From the NCBI GenBank assembly GCA_025454125.1, contig JALOPA010000186.1:1-5554 (forward strand): a stretch of DNA of 5,554 nt, in the 5' to 3' direction. Made by a program: the position numbers and the translations under genes. Below the pieces are notes generated by a model, which was not told where the DNA came from, ran no database searches, and worked only from the letters and a program-made list of their open reading frames with translations. Below, piece by piece: positions 1 through 5,168 of this stretch. Positions within the stretch are counted from its first letter, which is position 1, and the number at the start of each line of letters is the position of its first letter. The stretch is from Thermodesulfobacteriota bacterium. GTDB taxonomy: Bacteria; Desulfobacterota; DSM-4660; Desulfatiglandales; HGW-15.

Positions 1-528
1 GTGAAACACAATCTTGAAGCGGTTCGCAAGAAAGGGGCGAAAAAGGCCGTGTTTGCCTGCCCTTCCTGCTATCAGATGTGGCGGGAGCACTATCCCCGGG
101 AAGTGGAAATCGTTCATGCCACCGAGTTCCTGGTGGACTTAATGAAACGCGGGCAGGTTCCGCTAAAGACGCTGGATCTGACCGTGACCTACCATGATCC
201 GTGCGATCTCGGAAGAGGGGCGAGGGTGTTTGACGCCCCGAGAGAAGTGATCCGTTCCATCCCCGGCGTTCGCCTGGTGGAGCTTCCCAGAAACCGCGAG
301 AACTGCCAGTGCTGCGGCGGGGGCGGAAATCTGGAGATGATGGACCCCAAGCTTTCCTCGGAGATTGCGAAAAGGAAAATCGACGAAGCGATAGGGACGG
401 GGGCCAAGGCGATCATCACGTCTTGCCAACAGTGTGTCAGAACCATGACGACCTACGCGAAGAGGAACAAGGTGCCGATCGACGTGATGGACATCGCGCA
501 GTTGGTCCGCAAATCGATAGGGAAATAG
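1..528 (+). CDS. CCG-domain iron-sulfur protein (GlcF/HdrD-like), C-terminal part only
   Basis: Partial at the 5' end; 175 codons are visible. The fragment starts inside the first cysteine-rich (CCG, PF02754-type) domain, just before its closing CPSC (Cys20, Cys23). The whole second CCG domain follows: HDPCDLGR (Cys68), NCQCCGGGG (Cys104-Cys105) and SCQQC (Cys142, Cys145). The spacing C-x35-CC-x36-CxxC fits the family signature. In this family these cysteines bind an iron-sulfur cluster, and full proteins usually carry N-terminal 4Fe-4S ferredoxin motifs plus two CCG domains. The GTG at position 1 is therefore probably an internal valine codon. Known relatives are the iron-sulfur subunit of glycolate oxidase, LutA-type lactate utilisation proteins, HdrD/HdrB and fused EtfB-linked reductases; which one this is cannot be settled without the N-terminus. 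The likely role is passing electrons between a flavin dehydrogenase and a quinone, menaquinone or thiol-type acceptor. The stop codon TAG (526-528) abuts a palindromic repeat. Confidence 0.9.
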   Translation: MKHNLEAVRKKGAKKAVFACPSCYQMWREHYPREVEIVHATEFLVDLMKRGQVPLKTLDLTVTYHDPCDLGRGARVFDAPREVIRSIPGVRLVELPRNRENCQCCGGGGNLEMMDPKLSSEIAKRKIDEAIGTGAKAIITSCQQCVRTMTTYAKRNKVPIDVMDIAQLVRKSIGK

Positions 529-654
529 CAGGTTGCTGAAAAACGCCCATCTACTGCGTTGCCCTCACCCCTCGTCGTTGCGACGTACTGGACTGTACGA
601 CTCACTCCTCAGGATTTCGCGCGCCTTGTATCTGAGCGTTTTTGAGCAACCTGC
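528..654. repeat. 127-nt REP/MITE-like inverted-repeat element
   Basis: The ends form a long imperfect inverted repeat: 528-548 pairs with 634-654 at 19 of 21 positions (GCAGGTTGCT, a mismatch, then AAAAACGC on the left). Two small nested palindromes sit in the centre: CGTCG-TTG-CGACG (573-585) and CGTAC-TGGACT-GTACG (584-599). They overlap at 584-585, so they are alternative folds or parts of a cruciform. There is no coding potential and no transposase. The arrangement is that of a dispersed intergenic palindrome. From memory, elements with arms like GGTTGCTGAAAAACGC are frequent in deltaproteobacterial genomes, but that was not checked. The element starts on the last base of the upstream stop codon, so on the RNA it could protect the 3' end or help end transcription of the iron-sulfur gene; the right arm carries five Ts (639-643). 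Confidence 0.75.
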
Positions 655-698
655 GGGTGGGGGCTTTCTCATGCTGGGGAAATAAACGGATTTTTGGC

Positions 699-728
699 TT
701 GACACTTTTACCCCCCGCTTGGTAAGAA
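699..728 (+). promoter_or_regulatory. Candidate sigma-70-like promoter of the TRAP operon
   Basis: A perfect TTGACA (699-704) is followed, after 18 nt, by TAAGAA (723-728), a poor match to TATAAT. Transcription would start near 735, leaving an untranslated leader of about 120 nt before the small gene at 856. The position fits: it lies downstream of the repeat that follows the previous gene and just upstream of a palindromic operator. The -35 box is strong and the -10 box weak, as often seen in promoters needing an activator. It is inferred from sequence match and location only. Confidence 0.45.
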
Positions 729-751
729 CCTGTTCAGCCAATCAAAAGCTC

Positions 752-768
752 GTTCCGTAATACGGAAC
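752..768. promoter_or_regulatory. Palindromic operator GTTCCGTAATACGGAAC
   Basis: This is a perfect 7-bp inverted repeat, GTTCCGT/ACGGAAC, around a 3-bp centre. It lies about 17 bp downstream of the expected transcription start of the TRAP operon, where a bound repressor would block RNA polymerase. The TTCCG-n5-CGGAA form recalls sites bound by IclR-family regulators, which often control aromatic or organic acid uptake and breakdown; that assignment is inference. No regulator gene is in the window. A hairpin in the RNA is the alternative reading, but a 3-nt loop and two-fold symmetry suit a dimeric DNA-binding protein better. Confidence 0.6.
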
Positions 769-855
769 ATTCCTTCTTCTTCGTGAACAACCTGTGGACT
801 TGATTCTGAACCCTTTACTGTTCCCGTTTCATCAAAACGAGAGAGAGGGGAGAAG

Positions 856-975
856 ATGTTCACCATACCGTACAATACCACGCTCTTCATCGTGGGCGCC
901 ATTGTCGTGGCGATCATCGGATTTATCATCTACGGCTTCATCAAGGGATTCGACAACATCTTCAAAGATCAGTGA
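856..975 (+). CDS. 39-aa single-pass membrane peptide at the head of the TRAP operon
   Basis: This short gene has an ATG start and TGA stop (973-975). A strong purine-rich ribosome binding site (GAGGGGAG, 845-852) precedes the ATG. The product begins MFTIPYNTTL. Residues 10-29 form one unbroken hydrophobic helix rich in Ile, Val, Gly and Phe (VGAIVVAIIGFIIYGF). A short tail (residues 30-39) carries Lys30, Lys37 and acidic residues. With no charge before the helix and lysines after it, the positive-inside rule predicts the C-terminus in the cytoplasm. There is no cysteine or lipobox. I do not recognise a family. It is the first gene after the operon promoter and operator, with dctP 194 nt further on, so it may be co-expressed with the transporter and could be an accessory subunit of DctQM or of a nearby membrane enzyme. 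Evidence that it is real: good ribosome binding site, clean helix, and location in an otherwise empty stretch. Confidence 0.7.
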   Translation: MFTIPYNTTLFIVGAIVVAIIGFIIYGFIKGFDNIFKDQ

Positions 976-1169
976 ACGCTATGATGCGAATGGGACAGCG
1001 TTCGTTGGCTTGGGGATGAAGGCTCATGTGCCTCGGGTGAGGTTTGCCGCGAGGTCGAGGGGATAGGGGCTTTGCACCGGCCTTTAAGGCGGTGCAACCA
1101 AGGGGAGCGCCCGGTCCTTCGCGGACCGGAGATGCACCTAAACCTAAAAGACCATGGAGGAGGGCAGCA
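976..1169 (+). promoter_or_regulatory. Structured non-coding leader of dctP
   Basis: No convincing reading frame is seen here. The RNA would fold strongly. Hairpin 1: TTGCACCG (1072-1079) pairs with CGGTGCAA (1090-1097), extended through a one-base bulge by CCT/AGG around a TTA loop. Hairpin 2: CCGGTCC (1111-1117) pairs with GGACCGG (1123-1129) around TTCGC. A second copy of TGCACC (1133-1138) could compete with 1073-1078 for GGTGCA (1091-1096). Weaker pairings are GAACGCT (974-980) with AGCGTTC (997-1003), and CCTCG (1031-1035) with either CGAGG copy (1050-1054 or 1056-1060). A strong ribosome binding site, GGAGGAGGG (1156-1164), follows, 5 nt before the dctP start. Possible roles are mRNA processing or stabilisation of the dctP message, or a regulatory switch. 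I could not match it to a known riboswitch class, and no run of Ts marks a terminator. Confidence 0.5.
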
Positions 1170-2315
1170 ATGAGTCAGGAGAAGAAGAAGGGATCGGAGA
1201 GCAAGTTGTCCCGCCGGAATTTTCTTAAAGGAGGAGCCGTGGCGGCGGGAGCGGCGGGGTTGGTCGGGTTTCCGGGAGTGATGAGGGTCTCGGCCCAGCA
1301 GCCCATCAAGATCAAATTGCAGACCGCCTGGGATGCGGGCACCGTAGGCTTTGTCGAGGTCCAGAAGTTCGGCAAATACGTCGGAGAAATCACCGAGGGA
1401 AAACTAATTGTCGAAACGTTCCCTGCCGGCTCCATTGTCGGGACCTTCGAGATGTTCGACGCGGTCAAGGCAGGGGTCTTTGACGCCATGCACTGCTTCG
1501 ACGTGTACTGGCCCGGGAAAGTGCCTGCGTGCACCTTCCTGAGTTCCTATCCGTTCAGCCTGGACCGTGCCGAGCAGTTCGAGACGTGGTACGAAGGCCT
1601 TGGCGGCAAGGAGATCGCCCGGGAGGCTTACGGGGCCCACAACATGTATTACATCGGCCCCATCCAGCACGACGACAACCTGATCCATTCCAAGGTCCCC
1701 ATCCGCTCCTTTGAGGAGTTCAAAGGGAAAAAGATCCGCTACCCCGGCGGCATTATCGCCGACATTTACAAAGCAGCGGGGGTCTCTACGGTCCTCCTGC
1801 CGGGCGGCGAGGTTTACCCTGCTCTGGAAAAGGGCGTCATCGACGGCTCCGACTTTGTGGGCGCAGCAGTCAACTACAACCTCGGGTTCGGCGAAATAGC
1901 CAAGTACATCATCATGGGCCCACCTTCCACGCCCTGCCTGCATCAGCCCGTTGACCTCATGAGCATCGAGATGAACATGAACACGTGGAAGAAAATCCCC
2001 AAGCACCTGCAGCAGGTCTTCGAGGCAGCGGTCAAGGTCCATTCCTGGGAGCACTACTCCCAGATCCAGAAGGCGGACATCGAGGCTTTTGACAAGTTCC
2101 AGAAGGTTCAGAAGGTCGAGGTCATCCGCCTCAAAGAGTCGGATATCGACAAATTCAGAAAATTCGCTCCGGCCCTCTGGGTCTCCTGGGCCAAGAAGCA
2201 TCCTCTGGCCATGAAGGCCTTCAAGTCCCAGTGGGAGTACATGAAGTCCGTGAAGGTCGGGATCTACTCCGACAAGGATCTGGTGGATCCGGAAGGCAAG
2301 AAACTGGAGATCTAG
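1170..2315 (+). CDS. dctP: TRAP transporter substrate-binding protein DctP, Tat-exported, keto acid/lactate-like
   Basis: The periplasmic receptor of the TRAP transporter, 381 aa. The ATG at 1170 is chosen because GGAGGAGGG lies 5 nt upstream and the next residues form a proper signal; the frame is open back to 1044, but that 42-residue extension is arginine- and proline-rich and lies in hairpin sequence. A twin-arginine signal is clear: SRRNFLK (residues 14-20), an Ala/Gly-rich core (21-37) and a probable cut after VSA (40-42). Tat export suggests folding, or metal or dimer assembly, before secretion. The mature part has DctP landmarks: FPAGSIVG (84-91), FKGKKIRYPG with Arg190, the conserved carboxylate-binding arginine, then PGGEVYPALEKGVIDGSDFVG (about 211-231) and YNLGFGEIAKY. 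The last blocks resemble the TakP/lactate-binding subgroup, where 2-oxo or 2-hydroxy monocarboxylates bind with a metal ion. Asp228-Phe229 stand where I recall Glu-Trp in many relatives, so the ligand may differ. Substrate is therefore uncertain; family assignment is secure. Confidence 0.93.
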   Translation: MSQEKKKGSESKLSRRNFLKGGAVAAGAAGLVGFPGVMRVSAQQPIKIKLQTAWDAGTVGFVEVQKFGKYVGEITEGKLIVETFPAGSIVGTFEMFDAVKAGVFDAMHCFDVYWPGKVPACTFLSSYPFSLDRAEQFETWYEGLGGKEIAREAYGAHNMYYIGPIQHDDNLIHSKVPIRSFEEFKGKKIRYPGGIIADIYKAAGVSTVLLPGGEVYPALEKGVIDGSDFVGAAVNYNLGFGEIAKYIIMGPPSTPCLHQPVDLMSIEMNMNTWKKIPKHLQQVFEAAVKVHSWEHYSQIQKADIEAFDKFQKVQKVEVIRLKESDIDKFRKFAPALWVSWAKKHPLAMKAFKSQWEYMKSVKVGIYSDKDLVDPEGKKLEI

Positions 2316-2403
2316 CGCAAGCGCTCCCGCCTGTCCCCTTCTCCCCATGGGGAGAAGGGGAAGCAGGAGTTGCGCAGTTCCAAGAGAGGGCAGGGTGCGG
2401 GAG
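2315..2403. repeat. dctP-dctQ intergenic palindrome overlapping the dctQ ribosome binding site
   Basis: The core (2335-2360) is a perfect 26-bp palindrome with half-site CCCCTTCTCCCCA. Around it, GCGCAA (2315-2320) pairs with TTGCGC (2370-2375), and CTCCCGC (2324-2330) is complementary to GCGGGAG (2397-2403), the sequence containing the dctQ ribosome binding site. The last two pairings cannot form together with simple nesting, so they are alternatives. AGCGC-AA-GCGCT (2314-2325) is a further small palindrome across the dctP stop. There is no T-run, so this is not a classical terminator. By analogy with REP sequences between malE and malF, it may protect the dctP message and lower output of the membrane subunits. 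The CCCCTTCTCCCC/GGGGAGAAGGGG form is typical of dispersed intergenic repeats; other copies cannot be checked here. Confidence 0.65.
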
Positions 2404-2411
2404 ATGCGAAA

Positions 2412-2960
2412 ATGAAAGCACTGCGAACCTTCATGTTGGCCGTGGACAAGAGCAACATCTTCATGGGAAAGCTGATGGTGGGCGTCACGCTTCTGGCGTG
2501 CGCGGTCATCACCTTCGAGGTGGTGATGCGGTATGCCTTCAACAAGCCCACCAACTGGGGCCACGAGACCATGATCCTCCTGTTCGCCGTCTTTTACGTG
2601 GCGGCCGGCGGCTACGCCCATTACTACCGTGCCCATGTGCGGGTGGACGTGATCTATTCCTCGCTCTCACCCAGAGGCCGGGCGATCATGGACATCATCA
2701 CGTCGGTCTTCTTCTTCACCTTCATGCTGGTCTTCGTGTACACGAGCTGGAATTTCTACTGGAGTTCCCAGACCATGGAGGCAGGGGCGGAGATCCTGGG
2801 GATGCCGGTTCCGGGGGAGCGATCCTTCACGGACTGGGGGCCGGCCTATTACCCGATCAAATTCATCATGCCCTTCGGCGGGGCCCTGCTCACCCTCCAG
2901 GGGGTCGTCTGGCTGATTCGTGACATCTACTTTGTGGCCACAGGGAGAAAAATGACATGA
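2412..2960 (+). CDS. dctQ: TRAP transporter small membrane subunit DctQ
   Basis: 182 aa, the small membrane subunit that pairs with DctM and helps dock the loaded binding protein. Start ATG at 2412 has GGGAG (2399-2403) 8 nt upstream; an upstream start at 2370 would add 14 unrelated residues and lacks a good site. Four hydrophobic helices are visible at about residues 16-38, 51-71, 91-115 and 147-173, the expected DctQ number. Family landmarks are FEVVMRYAFNKPTNWGHE (35-52), with Glu36, Arg40, Trp49 and Glu52, and the cytoplasmic-loop stretch HVRVDVIYSSLSPRGR (75-90). The loop between helices 3 and 4 is longish (WSSQTMEAGAEILGMPVPGE). The last codons overlap dctM by 4 nt (ATGA), which points to translational coupling and equal amounts of the two subunits. 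Length is normal for a separate, unfused DctQ. Confidence 0.92.
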   Translation: MKALRTFMLAVDKSNIFMGKLMVGVTLLACAVITFEVVMRYAFNKPTNWGHETMILLFAVFYVAAGGYAHYYRAHVRVDVIYSSLSPRGRAIMDIITSVFFFTFMLVFVYTSWNFYWSSQTMEAGAEILGMPVPGERSFTDWGPAYYPIKFIMPFGGALLTLQGVVWLIRDIYFVATGRKMT

Positions 2961-4276
2961 CGCTGAGCATCGAGTGGATCACGATTCTGATGTTTGGGTC
3001 CATGCTTCTCATCATGATGATGGGCCTGCCCGTGGCCTTTGCCTGCGGCACGGTAGGCGTGATTTTCACGGCCCTGCTTCAGGGGCCGGCGGCGGTGAAC
3101 ATTGTTCCCACGCGGATTTTCGGTCTCATGACCAATTACCTCCTGGCGGCCATCCCCTTGTTCATCCTGATGGCGTGCATTGCGGAGAGGGGAGGTCTCA
3201 TCAAGGACATCTACGAGGCCGTGTACCAGTGGTCGGGCCCGCTGCGGGGCGGCGTGGCCCATGCCTCCATCATTGCCTGCACGCTGATGGCGGCCATGGT
3301 GGGCGTGATCGGGGCGAGCGAGGTGACCATGGGCCTCATCGCGCTGCCGGAGATGCTCAGGCGCCGCTATGACAAGCATTTGGCCATCGGGAGTATTCTG
3401 GCCGGAGGCACGCTCGGCATTCTCATACCCCCGTCCGCCATGCTCATCGTCTACGGCATGGTGGACAACAGCTCCATCGGCCAGCTCTATGCCGGCGCCT
3501 TTTTGCCCGGGTTCCTGCTGGCAGGGCTCTACCTTGCCTACGTGGCCTTGCGGTGCGCCCTGAACCCGACCATGGGACCTCCCATTCCTCCGGAGGAGCG
3601 CATCCCTTTGAAAGAGCGGGTGAGAAAACTCTTCCCCCTCATCCCCATGAGCGTTCTCATTTTTCTCGTTCTCGGGACCATCGTCATCGGCGTTGCCGCA
3701 CCCACGGAGGCGGCCGGCGTGGGCGCTGCCGGTGCTTTCGTGATGATGGCCGCCCAGAAGCGCCTTACCTGGAAAGGGATCATCCAGGCCTGCGAGAACA
3801 CGCTGAAATCCAGCGCCATGGTGCTCTGGACCATGTTCGGAGCCAATGTGTTTGTGGCTCTCTACGTGATGGTGGGAGGCGGCGCTTTCGTGACAGACCT
3901 CATCATGGGCGTGGGAAACAAGTGGGTTATCCTCTACGTCATGCAGTTCATTCTCATTTTCCTGGGCGCCTTCATCGACTGGGTGGGGATCATCATGCTG
4001 ACCGTGCCCCTTTTCGGGCCCATCATCCGCAAGCTGGGTTTTGATCCCATATGGTTCGGAGTGCTCTTTACCGTCAACATGCAAATGTCCTTCCTTTCGC
4101 CCCCCTTCGGCTATGCGCTCTTCTACCTCAAAGGCGTGGCACCGAAGGAGATCACCACCAGGGACATTTGGAAGGGCGCTTCGGTTTTTCTCCTGCTTCA
4201 GTTCATCGGACTCAACCTGTGCATGCTCTTCCCTGAGATTATTCTCGCGGTGCCCAAGTTTTTCTTCCGCCAGTAA
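2957..4276 (+). CDS. dctM: TRAP transporter large permease subunit DctM
   Basis: 439 aa, the large transport subunit of the sodium-coupled TRAP system, in the inner membrane. Start ATG at 2957 overlaps the dctQ stop and has AGGGAG (2942-2947) 9 nt upstream. The protein is hydrophobic throughout, with about 11-13 helices and hairpins. DctM landmarks in order: MGLPVAFACGTVGV (22-35), IPLFILMACIAERGGL (66-81), GASEVTMG (119-126), GTLGILIPPSAMLIVYG (151-167), GVAAPTEAAGVGA (245-257) and SFLSPPFGYALFYLKGV (378-394). The IPPS and APTEAAG segments are the inverted-repeat regions that form the sodium and substrate sites in solved TRAP structures. Length is typical and no frameshift or stop is seen. 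With DctP and DctQ it makes a complete importer, probably for an organic acid with a carboxylate group. The 92 nt after its stop hold only a weak CCCGG/CCGGG hairpin (4286-4316), so read-through into the next small gene is likely. Confidence 0.95.
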   Translation: MTLSIEWITILMFGSMLLIMMMGLPVAFACGTVGVIFTALLQGPAAVNIVPTRIFGLMTNYLLAAIPLFILMACIAERGGLIKDIYEAVYQWSGPLRGGVAHASIIACTLMAAMVGVIGASEVTMGLIALPEMLRRRYDKHLAIGSILAGGTLGILIPPSAMLIVYGMVDNSSIGQLYAGAFLPGFLLAGLYLAYVALRCALNPTMGPPIPPEERIPLKERVRKLFPLIPMSVLIFLVLGTIVIGVAAPTEAAGVGAAGAFVMMAAQKRLTWKGIIQACENTLKSSAMVLWTMFGANVFVALYVMVGGGAFVTDLIMGVGNKWVILYVMQFILIFLGAFIDWVGIIMLTVPLFGPIIRKLGFDPIWFGVLFTVNMQMSFLSPPFGYALFYLKGVAPKEITTRDIWKGASVFLLLQFIGLNLCMLFPEIILAVPKFFFRQ

Positions 4277-4368
4277 GGGAAGAGTCCCGGAGTTCGGAAG
4301 GGTCGGGGCTGCCGGGCGTTCGATGAACAAGGTTTTTGATTTCAGGTCTTTTTATTGAGGAGATCGGG

Positions 4369-4626
4369 ATGATCCTGACTAGAAAAGCAATCATGGAACT
4401 GATGGACAAGCTCAAGAAGGATCAGAGACTGGAGTTTTCGATACCGGAAACCTTCGGCGGCGGCGTGGCCATGATTCAGCTCAACCCGAATGAGGGAAAG
4501 CGATACGTCCTCAAGGTGGCCAAGGACCAGCCCACGGTCCAGGCGTCGCAGCCGTACTGGTCCCACGACAAGGCCAAGCCCGTTGCCAAGTGGGTGGCCG
4601 ACCGCCTGGGGGACCTCATGTCGTGA
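4369..4626 (+). CDS. Uncharacterised 85-aa protein downstream of dctM
   Basis: The ATG at 4369 is chosen because GAGGAG (4357-4362) sits 6 nt upstream; a TTG at 4336 would add 11 residues without a site. The product, starting MILTRKAIMELMDKLKKDQ, is small, soluble and charged, with no signal, helix for membrane insertion, or cysteine. Residues 1-20 look like an amphipathic helix. Residues 21-50 (LEFSIPETFGGGVAMIQLN, then KRYVLKV) look like beta strands. A middle section, QPTVQASQPYWSHDKAKPVA, leads to a C-terminal helix, KWVADRLGDLMS. I do not recognise the family. It may be in the TRAP operon (92-nt gap, no strong terminator) and overlaps the next gene by four bases (GTGA), so the two are probably co-translated and may act together. 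Its function cannot be inferred; a link to transport is only positional. Confidence 0.72.
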   Translation: MILTRKAIMELMDKLKKDQRLEFSIPETFGGGVAMIQLNPNEGKRYVLKVAKDQPTVQASQPYWSHDKAKPVAKWVADRLGDLMS

Positions 4627-5054
4627 CTCCCAGGGACTACCAGGCTCCTTCCGCGGTCGTGGCGGCATTCTATTTCTTTCTCATGGCATGGACCTGCGTC
4701 TCCGTCCTTTTCCTCATCGCAAGAATCAGCCGTTCGGAAATCAGCGACGTCCTCCAGGTGCTCATGATCACGGGCATCTTGTGCTTTACCTGGTACTTTT
4801 CCCTGGGCCTCTTTTATCGAATCCGGATGGAGGGCGACGGGACCGTTTTCCTGGCAGGCGTGCGCAAAACCGCCAAGGTCCATCCCCGTGAGATCGAGGC
4901 GGTGGAAGGCCCGTTTCTTCCATTGGGCTTTGTCCGGCTCAAGTCAAAGGGCGAGAAACACTACCTCCTGTGCTGGGTGAGGGACGAAGACCTGCTGGCC
5001 ATCCTCAAGCGCATCGGAGAGATCAACCCGGGTATCGACTTCAAGACAAGATGA
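4623..5054 (+). CDS. Two-helix membrane protein with a PH-like C-terminal domain, unknown role
   Basis: 143 aa if it starts at GTG 4623, which overlaps the previous stop as GTGA and has a G-rich site (GGGGGA, 4608-4613) 9 nt upstream. An in-frame ATG at 4590 lies deep in the previous gene and would add 11 Gly/Pro-rich residues; an ATG at 4683 would cut into the first helix. Two membrane helices are clear, about residues 11-33 (AVVAAFYFFLMAWTCVSVLF) and 41-65, joined by a short charged loop (RISRSEIS). The C-terminal 75 residues are soluble: GDGTVFLAGVRKTAKV, a conserved-looking EIEAVEGPFLPLGFVRL, then KHYLLCWVRDEDLLAILKRI. This order, two helices then a short strand-rich domain ending in a helix, is that of small bacterial PH-like (bPH/YdbS-type) membrane proteins, but the match is by shape and not certain. 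Both termini should be cytoplasmic. Confidence 0.72.
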   Translation: MTPRDYQAPSAVVAAFYFFLMAWTCVSVLFLIARISRSEISDVLQVLMITGILCFTWYFSLGLFYRIRMEGDGTVFLAGVRKTAKVHPREIEAVEGPFLPLGFVRLKSKGEKHYLLCWVRDEDLLAILKRIGEINPGIDFKTR

Positions 5055-5088
5055 CATTTCCCTCAGACCGACGGTGTTCAGAAGGCAG

Positions 5089-5117
5089 GTGAAAAACCCT
5101 GCGGTCCATGATATACA
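5089..5117 (+). promoter_or_regulatory. Weak promoter candidate before the hydratase-family gene
   Basis: GTGAAA (5089-5094) and TATACA (5112-5117) each match the sigma-70 consensus at four of six bases, with the ideal 17-nt spacer. The 114-nt gap (5055-5168) after the previous gene gives room for a promoter. A 5-bp hairpin, GCAGG (5085-5089) with CCTGC (5098-5102), overlaps the -35 box. Evidence is weak; the gene may simply be read from upstream. Confidence 0.25.
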
Positions 5118-5168
5118 GGTAGAAAATCTCTGAGACGAATCATTGACGATCAAGAAAGGGGTGCGGCT

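Noticed and set aside
696..710. Possible sigma-54 promoter (TTGGC with downstream box)
   Set aside because: The GG of the -24 element has no GC dinucleotide at the required spacing; the TTGACA reading is better.
981..1019. 12-codon leader peptide (ATGATGCGA...) after the small membrane gene
   Set aside because: No ribosome binding site and no codon run that would suggest attenuation by a particular amino acid.
794..1066. 90-codon + strand frame starting at a GTG
   Set aside because: It overlaps the 39-aa membrane peptide gene in another frame, has no ribosome binding site, and its product is Ser/Arg-rich with no domain.
1044..1169. N-terminal extension of DctP by 42 residues
   Set aside because: The region encodes an Arg/Pro-rich stretch, lies in RNA hairpins, and the ATG at 1170 has a near-perfect ribosome binding site followed by a standard Tat signal.
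1404..2636. 410-codon open frame on the - strand, antisense to dctP
   Set aside because: It mirrors the codon bias of dctP, crosses the dctP-dctQ gap, shows no recognisable domain and is rich in His, Asp and Gly as expected of an antisense shadow.
2927..4330. 467-codon open frame on the - strand, antisense to dctM
   Set aside because: Very His/Glu/Gly-rich with no family features; the + strand DctM is unmistakable and explains the open frame.
4286..4337. Rho-independent terminator after dctM
   Set aside because: The CCCGG/CCGGG stem is only 5 bp with a 21-nt loop, the GTTC/GAAC stem (4318-4328) is only 4 bp, and the nearby T-run is short.
4323..4358. 11-codon peptide starting at an ATG before the 85-aa gene
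   Set aside because: No ribosome binding site, too short to judge, and its stop overlaps the ribosome binding site of the next gene; could be chance.
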